Notes under the pieces: model-generated | What the model was told of the DNA's origin: nothing | The model's database searches: none | What the model saw: the letters and a program-made list of their open reading frames with translations, nothing else | Assembly (NCBI GenBank): GCA_018340375.1 | Contig: JAFFJZ010000048.1 | Coordinates: 1,426,001-1,490,000, forward strand | DNA: 64,000 nt | Reading direction: 5' to 3' | Origin: Gonatopus flavifemur | Lineage: Eukaryota; Arthropoda; Insecta; Hymenoptera; Dryinidae | Translations under genes and position numbers: made by a program | Part shown: piece by piece, positions 13,701 to 28,700 of the stretch | Layout: every line of letters starts with the position of its first letter | Position numbering within the stretch: position 1 is the first letter of the stretch

Positions 13701-16700
13701 TCTTACATCTATTGTCGCGGAACAGCTTCTTCAGAACAACTAGTTTCTCTACACCAATATTCAAATGAGTTGTGAGATTATTGACAAAGAACGCGCCATA
13801 ACTTCAATTTTCCGTACGTCCTAACTTACGTTAATTGAATCACAAAAATTGCGCATTACGAGTACGATATCATATTATCGTTGGCTACCGAGTACTTTAT
13901 CTTGATCGGAAATCCATTCAATCCTGCCTTTTTCCTTTTTCTTTTACATCCCTCTGGTTCTTAATTATCCTTCGTTTCTCCGCAGGACACTATAGAACAA
14001 TACATTTATATCACGACACGTGGCGCTCGTGCCGCGCTCTTTTTATTCCTTCTTCCATTTTTATTTCTACATTACGTTCATTGTCGATTAAAACAAAAGA
14101 TCAGTATCACGAGAGGGTCCATTCATCTACATGAGACTGAATAAAATGTTTTTCTTTCTGTTCTTGGAGTGACCGAAAAGAAGTTTCCGTTGTTATCGCT
14201 AATGACAACGGAGTAGATTTGGAATTTCGAGTTCACCATACTAGATCAGAGATTTCGATTAGAGTTTTCTATTTAAACAGCACCAAATTAAACGCTTTCG
14301 TAAAATGCAATAAAACTGAATAGGATTTGTAAAATTTTAAGGTCGTAATAATAAGCTTCTCGAGTTAGAACGAGGCACGACCTGTCACAGGATCTTCCAA
14401 AACCGTTCTTTTTCCATCCTTTGAATTGCCACTGAAGGATTTCTCTTTTTCCTTTTCCCCAGGGTAAAGAGAAGCGATATATATACACACGCATGCATAC
14501 AAGAGAGACAAGAAAAGGAAATAAAAAGATTTATGGCTCAACGTAAAACGAGTGACTGTAAAAGTCCAGATGGCTTCTATAGTCTTTTTCGATGGATTTT
14601 GAGAGCGCTAATTGCTCTCTTAGTGAAATCTAAGTTCTTTTTTTCCTCCTATATAGAATATCGTCTTACTACGAACATGAACATCCCCAAACGATTCTCT
14701 TGTAATAATCTATATTTATTTGTTTTTGTTTCTTTTGTAATATATTTCATAGGTTATTTAGTTTCTAATAGAAGCTATCGTCATCGTTTCATTCCATCTC
14801 ATCTGTTAAATCTTGATTTTAGAAAATGGCGGTCCACGGACGCTTGACGACAAGTAGGTACCTCTATCTTTATCGATCGCGATGGCGACGCAAGGCGTTT
14901 CCCCTTTTTCCAAAGTGCGCAGAATCTATGGAAGAAGGAGATCCGAGGACTCACAGTGATGTTTGATAACGAAATTCGAATTCATATGAAGGTCTGAAAA
15001 CCGGATGCCATATTTCAACTGTTACATTCCAACTGATAAGACAGAATTTTTCATGAATGTTGATTTGACATGGAAAACCGGACGTCGTTCCGGTGACCTT
15101 CTATAGCAGGCTTCGACGATAACAGCGGGATTTGATATTCAACTGCAACGTATCGTTGTTTCTGGAAAGAGGGATTCAAAGAATAATACGTGGGGGCGAG
15201 AGTCAAACTTTTAGAGAATGAAAAGGTAAATGCCATTAGTGACTGACCCACGTAACGGTTCCCAATTTTTGTCCCTTGCAACCCAATTATCATTCGTTCG
15301 CTCATTTTACGACATCTCCTCCTCTTCTCAGGGAATATTTGCTCACAATAAATGGAATTTTCTATCGAAGTCATCAATAAAATCCAACTCGGACCAAATA
15401 CTATTCGAGGTTCTTGATGATTCTGTCGAACTATTGGCAAATTCAAGTACTTAGATTGGACCATTTTCAGAAGTATTGTGAAAAGTACTGACAGGCAAGA
15501 TGTTTCAAGATATTATACCTTGCTGGGAGTATTTGTTTGAAAAACTTTGGAAATGTCAACAAAATTCAATGTTTTGAGGAAATTAAAATACATTTTCATC
15601 GCTGAAATGTAATCGATGAGTTGAAATTTTTTAAAAGCTTCCGGATGAACTTTTGTTTGATAGAATAATTAGATGTATTTGAACATTTTTTTTAGAACTC
15701 ATTTCAATGGCCCATCAACAACAATCAGATGAAGGAGAATATTTGAAGAGCCACATTGGAAAAATGCGTGTAAAAATTTACCACGGGTGCAAAAGAAACC
15801 TGCCCTGACAAAGATTGGAGAAGCCTTCCCTGGTTAAAAAATCCGATTAATTCCGATAAAAAGAAATTCTATCGAAATGAATTGAGTTTCTGCATCGGAA
15901 ATTTCCCATTGATACCAATAAAATGTTTTTCTATTGGATTTAATCGGTATTTTATGATCAATCAAAACTCCAATTGATACCGATAAAATATTTTTTGATG
16001 TAATTCAATGGGTATTTTATTATTAATCAAAATTCTGATTCATGTAAATGAATTATTTTCTAACTGGATCCAATTGAGAATTTGCCAACACCTCTATCTC
16101 CGGATATGACTTGGGAAATTTATTCCTACCTGGAGGGGATTCGAACTGTCACCGATCTACCTACCTGTAAGACCTGCCTCCTTAACCTCTAAGCTATCCT
16201 AATACGCTGCTCTGGAGGGGCGAAACATATTGCCAAGTATATCCTGGTCAAGAATATCTGATTGAATCTGATGACAAAAATGTTTTTCAATTGGGTTCAA
16301 TCGGTATCTTATGAATAATAAAAACTCCGATTGATACCAATGGGTATTTTCTTAGTAATGAAAATTCCGACTGATACCAATAAAATATTTTTCAATTTAC
16401 TTCAATGGGTATTTTATAATCAATGAAAATTCCGATTGATATCAATGAAATATTGTCTAATTGCATTTAATTGGTACACTATTGAACATAAAAATCTTGA
16501 TTGATCCCTGCGAAATATTTCCCAATGGGAATTCGGATTGATACCAATTAAATATTTGTCAATGGGTTTCAATGGGTATTTTATTACCAATAAAAATTCC
16601 GATGAATACCAATGAAATATTGTCGAATTGGTTTCAATCAGTATTTTATGATCAATGAAAATTCCGATTGGCACCAATAACATAGTTTTTAATCCGATTT

Positions 16701-19700
16701 GATCGGTATTTTATTTATTTGAAACCGATGGTCTGATGCAATGAAAACGATTCTAAAACTGAATTGGTAATTGTCGGAACATAGCTTTACTCGGAAACAA
16801 AAGATTAGTTGAAATAACTATTTAACTTGTAAGCGCATATGGACCCATTCTTTCCGTTACAATAACCAGATTTTTTTATTGATTCAACCAGTTTTTCAAA
16901 TTAGTCGAATCAATGAATGAAATTGTTGTCTTTCACAGTTGGGTGTTTCGTTATCCCGTCACTAATTCATTTCAATAAACAATTAAAACTTCATCAACAT
17001 CAAGAGCAACATCTTTAACCAAGACAGTAAAATGTCCAAACAAATTTCGCTCGAGGGGCTGATATTTTTATGTCCTTAAAATTTGAATCGTTTATAAAAC
17101 CAAAACGACAACTCAAACTCACGAAATTGGATGAAAGTCAATTCTTTGGAACCGAAAATATCGTTTAAAGAATGTGATACAAAATTTTTTGTTTTCCGTC
17201 CCAATAAACGGTTCAAACTCCAGCACCATATATTTTTTGCTGCCACAGCTAAAAAAATTGTTGTCGCAGCTAAAAAGATTCCTGTGATAGTGAATAGATT
17301 GCTGTGACAGTAAAAAAATGTGTTGTTCCACCAAAAGATATCCAACACCACACGGAAAAAAGAAAACAGCAATGGTTACTGTGAATCACAAAAGTACATT
17401 GGAACTCAAATTCATTCCATGCAGTACTGCGTTTCTTAGTCCTCATTACTGTCCAGTTAGCACCGACGAATTTCATTACAATACCCATCACTGTGAGCGC
17501 GCTAATCCTCATTATCTAAGCGTATTTTCATTTGTTTTTCAACCGATTGCTGTCATTCACAGTAACCAGGAGTGTTTTCTTTTTTCCGTGCATCAGATTT
17601 CGTTGTTACAGCAAATTTTTTCCTCCGTGTAAATTTTCACATGGGTCGTTGTTCATTTCCGATGGAATACGCTCAAGCTTGTGGAAAACGATTCAGATTA
17701 AACGTTTGACCTCGATTAAATGCGACAATCATGAAATTTCTATCGTATGCAACTTTATAATACGATACAAACGATGAAACCCGATAGGAATGTCCCTTGG
17801 ATTCTATTCTCTTCTGTTCTGAATGATGACCACAAGGTGTCGAACCCCTTAAAAAGCTGCACCTACATAAGAATTATAAGGAAACGAACTATCGTTTCTG
17901 TCCTCTCAAAAGAAAAACTCAACAATACCTTGCCATGCTCCTTCTCGAAATCGCAGTCTCTCGAATCGACAGCGTAGTTCCCGGATGCGGTGTTGAAAAC
18001 AAGTTGAAGATTTGTACCGGTTGCAGTGAATGCGATTTCCGTGTGGCCTTCGCGACAACCATTCTGAAATCTCACTTGACGTTCCTCTGCAGGTCTGTCC
18101 CTGTATCCAGTATATTTGACCTGGAATTTTCAAAACCCAGTTATGAATAAATTGAATCATCCTTGTCATTTTCGTGGAGCAAGTTATCGAAACTAATCAT
18201 CTGATTCCTCTTTTCGGAATTGACTCGATTCACATGATGGTATAGGAAATTTGAATACAATTTTGAATATATCATCAAAGTTTCCAGTGATATGAACACA
18301 GTTGTTCGATTAACACAGTCACGAGATCAGATCGTGGTGTTCTGTCATTCGCGGAAAAAGAATTCCAAGAAGCGACGACATTCTTGCGAGACGATGATTC
18401 CACGTCACAGTTGATAAAATTTGTATCATAATTTCGAATGAATATTATCATTCATCGTGAATTGGGTAATAAAATCACTCAGATAAATGATGCGAACTGA
18501 TGTGAGAAACCTATTCGATCTTGCCAAATCTAATTGAATTTTGTACAATGTTCTAGTTAAAACAAATTCGTAAATTGTTAATTAGATTTTGTTGAATTCA
18601 GTGGACTTTTTCTATGCGAAACTTATTAAATTTTGTCAAATCTCATTAGATTCGACTTAAGTAGATTTTATGAGTTTTTCTAATCAGGATGGCAAATCTA
18701 TGTTATTGGAATTTTAAATATTCATAAAAACGAAATAAAGATGGAACAGAAAAAAAAGTGATGTAGTATTCGAAAACAATAGGAAAATCATTTAAATCAC
18801 GCTTGATGTAGATTTCCCAATATTCGCTTATGGGTAATTCTCATTTTCGACAAAAATCAGTGTAAACACCGTTTTTCTGATCTGATTTTTTAAGTAAACG
18901 GTAGATGAAATACTATTCTCTCAAGGTAAATTTACAGGGCATTTTCTAAGAAAAGTTAAGAACTAACCGAAACGCTGGACACTCGATTTCTAAAAAAAAA
19001 GGAGGATATTTGTGTGGCAAGTACTTCCTTAATTTTACTTTTGGCATGGAGTCTTATTTTTTCAGAATCAATATCGCTTCTAAACTCACTATAATACTCC
19101 TTGATATGAGGCGAGAGGCTCATTCTATAACCGCCCTTGTTGAAAAAATCCATAGAATCTGACGAAATTCAATTTAATGGGATTTGATCAGAACATTGTG
19201 CAAGGTTCAATCATTAATTACATTGGAAAATACACTAACCTGATTGGCTCTCATTGAAAATGGTTGAATAGGATTTGGTCAGAACATTGTGCAAGATTCA
19301 ATCAGATTTGGCGAGAATCAATCGGTTCGTTTAACCAGGAAGGGCAATATTGGATTGGATACTCGATTAAAAAAAAGAAAAAATCTCACTAAAAATTAGG
19401 CCATTTTTTGAGAACTAACCGTTTTACGTTTTAGAACTGATCGTTTTCTTTCAGAATTAACCTTTTGGTAAGAACTGACCCTTATAATATGCCCTGTAAA
19501 TTTATGTAAATAAACCACCCGGGGAATTTTTTGTCAAGCTTTAAAGCATCAAAAATGTCACTTCCATGGGTGTGAAAATCAGAACTCTTTATTTCTTTAT
19601 AATATTCACTTTTGAAGTGAGCCAATATCAACTACGATGAATAACTCATTAAATAGTATGATAGAATATCTATAGTTACACAGATTTTTATATGAACCGT

Positions 19701-22700
19701 CATATCAAAGTTTGTGATAAGGTTTTTTTGTCACTTCCATGGACTCATGTCACACGCTTCTTATTTTGAGAAATATTGCGCGGGGAACAACATCCAAAGG
19801 GCTGTAGACGCAGTACTGAGGCACCATCTTAAGCCAGTGGTCCGTTTATTTCGGTGTCGTAATCACAATAAAAAAATTCAAATGTGTGATTTAATTGCGT
19901 TTTTGCATGATGAACGGGGAGTCAAGTCATCAACTACATATCTGATTGAGAGGTTATATTTTTTAAACTAAAATACATGAAAAATCACTTCCATGGAGTC
20001 ACTTCCATGCCTCCGAGGATGAAAAATATATCCATGGATGTGACCATTGTTCCATGGAAGTGTCAAATTTACAATATATCAGCATGCGTTCATTGAATGC
20101 TTATTTTGGTTTTGTCTTCCCTGTCAAAAGAAAGTCTTAATCTGTTTGCATCTTAATTTCAGACAATGCTTTTTCCATTGTGTCGGCGATTGTTTTTTCG
20201 GCTTAATTTGCTTGCATCATAGATTCAGCCATGAAATGAACTGAATTTAAGACTTTCTTTTTACAGTGTTAATGTTGTAAGTCGGTTAAGATTGTTGTAT
20301 TCGTACAGATTTTATTTTATTACAGTAAGACTCCATAAGAGATGCAATAATTAAATTAAGGGAATCAATAGATTCAAGCGAAGTGATAATGAAGTTTTCA
20401 TTCAGTTCCTATAAAACTGATCAAGTGGAAACTTACAAGGTTTAATTGTTACATCACTTCCATGGGAGACAATTTTTTTCAACCCCCTCTAATTGAGAGC
20501 TGTCGGGGTTGCGAGCTCACCCATGTGGAAATTTTTCCGGGTGTCCTGTATTGGATATAGGCCCCGTATGGGCTTATATTGGGTATCCAAACTCCGGATG
20601 TCCTAATCTTAGCCACTAAGGGGCGTAGTCGGGTTGCTGATATTCAGCCTGATTTCTCTAAGTCAGGGATACCCATATAGAACCCATATGGAATCACGCC
20701 GCATTAACCATTTTTTGCCCCGGTTTTAAAAATCTAGGCACACCAACTACAGCCTTAATAGAGCCTTCCAAGGCTTTCCGTATTCTCTCGAAGATCTTGA
20801 TTTAAGCGTTTTCCCTGTTTTGAAGATTTGAATGCACCCAACTACAGCCTGCGTGAGGCCTTGCCCTTATATTCATTCCTTTTTTGAATATAAACCTACT
20901 TTAAAAAGCAAATTTACTGAAATCGTATTGGGAATTTCGACTTTTTGCGGTGTATGCCTCCAAAAAAATATTTCATCCATGATTACTGTGTTCACACTAT
21001 CGGTGAACAATGTCAAAACATCGGAAAAAACATCACTGTATGGTTAATTCCAAGACTGAATCAGGCTGTTCTGTTTTTTGATACTGTCCGATAATGTATG
21101 AACAAAGTAATGTTGGATGGAATACCCGAATAGACATTGGAATCAGCTCATTCCAGGCCCTTCCTGAACTCAAGTCGAAGTGGTCTGGGTACAGATAGGG
21201 CCTTGGATAGCCCAATTTTCAATCGAGGAAGTTTCTTCCTTGCCAAGGTCCTAGTTTCATCGCCTACATTAGCTTCATTATAGGTGTCCTACATACCCGA
21301 CTAGAAATTATCATAAGGTTAACTTGACATATGGTGAGGACCTAACAAGGTCATCCAAAATACGGTATATCTGCTGAAATCCTAATCAGGATTGAATGTG
21401 GATGCCCCACGTAGGGATAATAAGCCCATTTGATCCTGATTAGGTTTTCCTTAAATTATCTTAGAAGATTGAAATAGGTTTCCCTCGCTTTAATCTCATC
21501 AAGACCTTGTTAGGTTATCCTGAGATTATGAACAAATATGTTTATAAAGTACTCTCTAAATCTGAAAGAGTGAAAAATCACGTGTTTCACTCCACTAAGT
21601 CTCAGAAGTGAGCCAGTCCTCTTCGAGTGGGATTTTCACTCGTTTCGAGTGAACCCTCACTCTTTTAGAGTGAAAACTTGACTCTAGAATTTGGGGGGCT
21701 GTGGGTTTCTAACCTTACATTTTGAAGTATCACTCTAAAAGAGTGGAAATTTCACTCAAAATGTCGACAAGCTCACTTTTGGCCGGCTGAAGAGTGAAAT
21801 CTTACTCTCAAAATTTTAGAGAGTATAGTTTAATAAAGTGAATGCAAAAATGTCTTAATTTTAGATTGTATACTCCTTGGTGAAATAAATTTTCTCTAAA
21901 TTAGGAAAATATAAATATAATGAGTTGTGAATTTCCTGTTCATATCCTGATTTCAATTTATTCTGGAGGTTTTGGTATGGGATTCCGCATCAAATCCTCA
22001 TCAGTCTTGCCTCATAAGGTCCTTATATTAGTAAAGCGTGACATGACTTGTCAGGTCCTGACGATGTTGCGTTACCAGGATCTGGGATGGATCAAAGTTA
22101 ACCTGATCTGGTCCATGGGGTAAATTTCTAGTCGGGTATGCCCAAGTTGGGAATACTATGCAGGCTCTGAAGATGAATGCGTGACCAAAACAGAGCCTGA
22201 AATAGAACGAGAACGCCTAGTTTGGCCCAAACTGCCGCCAAAAATTAATTTCCACACGGTCACCGACTATTTTCTTCTTATAGAGTAAAATCTAAACTTG
22301 AAAAATCCACCATAATTTAAAATGAAGAGGCGTTTTTATTCCTTATGAATTTGTTTCGAAAGATAATCAGAAATTCTTTTTGCATTGAGAATTTTCAATG
22401 AAATGTCAGTTGTATTCCTGTTCTCAAACATTAGTGAACGCAACATCCAATGCGTGAATAAATACCAGTTTATTTTCATACGCCTGACTACCGTTTCATG
22501 ATAATTGTATGTCATTTCAATATAATGATAAGTGTATTCAAAGTTGTCACTCGATGTTGACACGATGAACGAATAATAACAGTTTTATATATGACCAACG
22601 ATGTTATTTCCTCTTGGATGATAAATTTGATTCCTTAATGAATTTCGTTTTCGTATTTGAAATTATTAAACGACGGAAATCTCAGTTTCTTCAGTGAAAA

Positions 22701-25700
22701 AAATTTCGCTCAACATTTCTGAATATCATTGGGGAACTCTGAATCTTTCTGAAAAACTATGAATTTCTCTAAAGGCACTGAATCTATCTATATGAATAAT
22801 CTATGAAAAACTCCGAATTTTTTCCCCTTATAAGAATGTAGACTTCTTGGAAAAACTCTGAATTCATCATCAAAAAATTCTTTAGATTTGTATGGAATTT
22901 TTAAGAGATGGAATTGAAGCAATCAAATTGAGAAGATGAGAATGACGGGACTCGAGCTGATTTTTTTGGAACAAACTACACGGAAATGTGGGCATTTCTT
23001 CAAAGTAGCTTTCTGTACAGCATTTGTTGAGTGGTTGAATTTCGTGTAGTAAACATCCCTGTGTAGTTTATCCCGAGAAAATGGTTCAAATCCAGTCCCT
23101 TGTGATTAATGTAATTCAAAATGTTCATAGTTCCCTGGTTAAAAGAATCCATTGAATCTGACAAATGGAATCCAATGAGATTTGGTCAGAACATTGTCCA
23201 GGTTTAATCGTAATTTAGTGAGATCTGGCCAGATTCAACGAGATTCACATGAAAGTTCTGACCAAATCTCATTGAAAAATCACCGGTGAGATTTGGTCAG
23301 AACATTGTCCACGTTTAATTGTAATTTAATGAGAATTGGTCAGAATCAATGGGTTCTTTTAACCAGGGTTTCTAATCCCCATAAGCTCGAATGGGCATAG
23401 TCCCGAATAGAAAGAGTTTAGTTTTGATATGAATCAAGTAAATTGGCCACTTTCATCATAAAAAATTGATCATCAATGCTAATGAGTGGCAAAAGTTAAT
23501 CTTCTACGATGAGAGTGGCCAAAATTTTCAGCCAATTACTTGATTCATATTACACCTGAAATTTTTTCTTTCGGGAGTGAGTACACTCGAGCTTATGACA
23601 ATTCAAGATTATGATTAGTGATGGGTACGTTACTCGTTACCGTTACTTATTATATATACAACCATATTTAATAAATATATAGTTTTTATACAAAATAATT
23701 TACAATACAATATTTTATATTTAATGTGTGACGAGCAATCCACCCATCACTGATTATGAGCATTTGGTATTGTCACACTCTACCAATTCCAAAAAAAAGT
23801 TTGGTTAGTTTCACATTCGCTAGTATTCCCTTGAGAAATTGGATTTTCCTGAGAAATCATTGAAGAACTTATATAACTGACACACACAAAATTTTGATTT
23901 TTCTCGTTGGAAATTCTCTGAATTTTTCTACATAACTCTGAAAATTACTAAATTTCTCTGCAGAGGAACTCTTCATCTGATCTTCTTGTGCTCTTCATAA
24001 AAAAACCCCTCCAGTCAGAAATATCTGGAAGTTTTCTTTTTCCATCACGTACATGAATTTAGGTTCATACACATTCTACATTACATTTAAAGTACAAAAA
24101 CATGAAAAAACTATAGATTATGTTATAGTTTACATGACAGGGTATGATTTATGCACGTAAGAATCATACATTGATTGTACACGAAAACTGAACCCCAAAA
24201 GTATTTACACTAATAATTTGTTTTTTAATACCTCATATTTAACACATAAGCTTTGGTGCACGTAAAATTATTTGATAAGAAAATTGCACACTAAATAATT
24301 TTCATGCTTGAAAAAACAAGTGACTCACAAAAATCGTACACATGTTTTTATAAACGGACAAAAAATGTAATTAATTAGTGTATAATGATTGTACACCTGA
24401 TGAAATTCATATGAGAAATTTTTTCGTTTTATTGAATAATTAATATGAATTAGTTGAAAAGTACAATAAATATACACTGATTAATTTTATTTTCTGATCG
24501 TGCATAAGCAATATGTGTACAATTTTTGTTGTACAATTTCTATATGTCAATCAATTAAACGTGCACAAATAATCATTGCATGAAATATGATGTGTTAGAC
24601 AAAAATTATTAGTGTAAATACTTCTGGGTTTTATTTTTCGTGTACAATTAATACGTGTATGATGCTTACGTGCATAAATCATACCCTGTCGTTTACATCA
24701 AATTCAATGTAAAATGTGTATGAAACTGAATCCATGCACGTACTCGACAAAAACTTGCAGCGAAAACATTGATGCAGGAATTTCTAACAGTGCTGGAAAA
24801 CTCTTTTCCGAAAAGAATAGACAAAACGAGTACACAGAGAAGAAAGTTGTCTTGATTCCACACCCATTGTCTCATATATAGAGACCGGATTATATGCCAA
24901 TGCATATTTGCATATGAAGATTGTATATTTCATCCACATTCACACTTTTTGCATATTTCGTTCATTATCTGTTTTAAATTGCATATTTCTAATAATTTTA
25001 GAGGAAAAAATTATATTTTTAACAAAAAACATTTATAATTTTTGAAGAAAATTATTTGTAATCAATGAATATTTAATCACGTACAGTAAAATATATATTC
25101 ATTTCACACAAAGATCATAATTTATTGACGTCAGATTGATTTTTATTGAAGCTCAATGAATCATATTTGAGGAAAATACGTGTTGATATCAAATGAATGC
25201 AACTGTGACAATTTATTTTTCATCGTTTACCGTACTGCCATCAAATTCGAGAAAAATATTGAAACTATCGGAACTTTTGAATCAACGAAGTAGAAAGCAT
25301 TCGATGATCCTTCAATTCGGACAAATCTTGCTGTACCCTGATAAAAAAAATCTCATTCATTCCGATTGAACGTGCAGAATCCCAGTCAACGCTGATTAAT
25401 ACCTATTAGGTTTGAATCGGAGTGTTGCACTTTCAATAGGAATTGGTGGGATTCTTTAACCAAGATAATCCATACACAACTTCCACATCTTGAATTTTCC
25501 ATGTGTCAAAACTTGTTGGAGTTCTTTTGATTTGTTACTGCATATTTGCAGATATTTTCATGCATATTTGAATGCATATTCCGCACTTTTTTTGTTGCAT
25601 ATAATCCGATCTCTACTCATATATAACAAAAACAATATTTGTTTTGTCCCAAATACAATTGCTTTGAACCAAGAGAATATTGTTTCAGTTCAAATTTAGA

Positions 25701-28700
25701 TTCTAAATTTCTCTTGAACTGAAACAATATTATTTTGGTTCGAAGCAAATTTATTTGGGACAAAACAAATATTGTTTTTGTTATATATGAGACAATGGGT
25801 GTGGAATCGAGATAACTTTCTTCTCTGTGTAGACAACGACAGACTTTTTCTTATGGTTTTGAAATTATATCATTAAAATCTCATAGAAAACATTTCAATT
25901 CTTCTGAAAGGAACATGCCTGTTTTTTGAATATCTATAACGTCTTTTACAGAATACTTATAAGAAAATCTCATAAAACACACGATACGTCCGATAAAATC
26001 TTGTAGGTAAGAAGACGATAGGAATCTCATCATTCAATTATGGTGAATGTTTCAACCGTTCTTCTTTGGCCGAGATTACGTCGGAGTTGACTCAATATGC
26101 GTATCGAATGAGAAACTCCCCAATATTCTTCCGATTTGAAGATTTCTTTCCAGTGGGACAATTTTCAGATAATTCAAAATTCTCTTGTGCTTTAACAAAC
26201 GCTCAATAGCTCTGAAAGATCAGAAAAATGCCAAATAGCATGCCATTGGAACCGAAGTACCAAAAAGAAACAACATTTGGAAAGTCTACAGACCTACAAT
26301 AGATTCTCCAAATTGTAAAAACATTATATGCATGTTCATAGAAAAATCGGAAGGTATTAAAAAATTCAAACCGCACTTTCAAACAATTTGTCAGATATTC
26401 TCTTGTCAGTAGAACAAAACATGAAAATCCGATAAACCTTCAGAATAGATGAAAAATATAGATCACCCTGAACTTTTAGGTTCGTAAACATCCTACGAAG
26501 TGTAGATGAACATTGGAATGTCAGCTTGAGAATGGTTTCGAAAAAGGTTTATTAAAGATTCTCCGAAAACCTCACCAAAAAAAACTTACATTGAAAAATT
26601 GAAACTGAAGTGGATTTTCAGTAAATCTCCAATGACCGTTAAGCGAACCTTCCTTGAAATGATTTTCAAGCGGACATTGGAAAGTATTCTGACCGTTTGC
26701 CAGAGCCTCATGTTCTTTTCGGGATTTCAAAATTCCGTACACCACGACACAGCGAGAGCATCTGATGGTTTAGTTTTTTGCTTTTAAAAATCATTTTCAC
26801 GCGCCCAATTTCAAATCTATTCAACAAAACAGTGCCTACAAGGAGCCCAGCTCTGTGAGGTATTCATTATGAATACTGTTGATGCATAATGTACGGAAAT
26901 TGGAATAATTAGTGATGATTCAAACCTAACGGCCGATTATTATGACCTTCGATTGAAATTGATTCAAAGGTTTTCCCTATTAAAAATCGATTGAGAAACT
27001 CTGAATTTTTAGGGAAGTTTTCCTCGTCCTTGCAGAATGTTCTGATTCTTTTCCCTATTTTGTCCTTAAAACATGGAAAACAATATGAAAATTTTGCAAG
27101 TTTGTGGAAATGATCAGGGAAAATTCTTCTATGAGAACCATACGATTTGGCTACTGAAGTATTCAGTAAAACAGTTGTTACTGTTTAAAACAATCAGTAA
27201 CAAACTTCATAACACGGGTACAGAGTTTTTGAGGTATCAGTGTTGGGAAATTTTGTATCGTGTGAAGACATGTGGTCATATCTGTTTATATCATTCACAC
27301 ACAGGACATCAGTTCAGGAAGAGTTCGTAATGAATTCAGTTGGTACTATCAGAATACATGTTCCTGAAGTTTGAATCGTTTATGGAAACTGAAAGGAAAT
27401 TCAAACCCGCAAAATCATCGGTGTTCATCTGTTCGGATGAACTTCTTGCAACTGAAAATATAATTTGAAAGATAATATGCAGTATACTGTAAAAATTGGG
27501 GTCTTTAAAAGTTGAGTATTTCGTTATTCGATTATCAATTCGTTTCAATAAACGATTCAAACTTCAGCAACATCAGAATACAAACTGAAATCAGAACTGT
27601 TGTGCTGTGCGGGTTGTTAAAGAATTTAGGATCATTTTTGATACAAGATTTTTTATTATTTTCAACAGTCAAATCTATCAAGATTTACATCACGGAGAGA
27701 AGAAATTTGCTGACGCAGCAAATCGAGGTATTATATATAAAATGGCAAAATTTTTTGCTGACCTAGCTAAAAATTTGCTAAAACAGCAATCGTGTTAGCT
27801 ACGACAGCAATTTTTTAGCTGTGGCAGCAAAAAATGTTTGCTTCGCCAGCAAATTTTCAGTATTATATACAGAATAGCAAACAAATTTTGCTGGGATAGC
27901 AAACATTTTTTGCTACCACAGCTAAAAATTCGCTGTCGCAGTTAACAAGATTGCTGGAACAGCAAATAGTTTGCTGTCACAGCCAAAAATTTGCTGCTCT
28001 GGCAAAAGGAACCCAGCAAAAGTAGATTTCGCTGCCACAGCGAATTCCTTTTTCTCCGTGATCCATCTTTCCAACGATTTAAATGTTTCAAAAGAACTCA
28101 TATCGTGATTCCATAAAGAACTCTCAGACGACCCGCACATATTCATAACGAGGACTGTTGAACCCAATGGGAACAATAAATCAAAATCTTGACATGATTT
28201 TGAATTATTGTTCCCGTTGGGAAAGAAGTTTTTGATAAGCTTATTATGAATTCAAATTGATTATTTGTGTCGTTTGAGGGACGATAACAGTCCTGCTGAA
28301 AATGTTGGGAAGATTCGGAAAAAACTGACTCAAATATTCGCACGGAACAAAACAAACCCGTGAATTTTGTTAGATTCGCGACGATTTTTGCACTGGTGCC
28401 TTTCCAATATTTCTAATTGAAAACCCCTATTCAATATTTGAAAATGAAAATGCATTGTAACTTCAAAAGTATAAACCCTAGAATACTTCTCAAAGGTTCG
28501 ATCTATGTGCTTTCTTTTCCGCCTTACCAAACAATTAACTTCACTGAAAACCCAATTTCTTGAATTGAAAGAAAATTTTCTTCGCCCTGATTCTAATCAA
28601 TCTTTTTTTCAATGGACGAAAATTCAGTTCAATGGAGAAAAGTTTCATCAAACTAAAACCAAGAATCTTCAAATTGAAGTAAAAATATATTCTTTCCTAA

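Larger units (their letters stand above)
1747..17928 (-). other. CBF-beta intron 2 (about 16.2 kb)
   Basis: Bounded by a GTATTG donor (17928) and a TTTGCAACAG acceptor. It holds many of the small elements listed separately. The blocks 1747-3700, 5502-6300 and 12600-15800 look single-copy, with pyrimidine runs and scattered short open frames that I do not recognise as protein. They could carry intronic regulatory DNA, but I see no specific motif that would prove it. Confidence 0.8.

Noticed and set aside
15051..15464. 137-codon open frame, minus strand
   Set aside because: Within intron 2, no domain, no homologue recognised; a partly overlapping frame exists on the plus strand.
19714..19971. 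85-codon frame near repeated TCACTTCCATGG motifs
   Set aside because: I recognise no transposase or host domain, and element ends could not be set.
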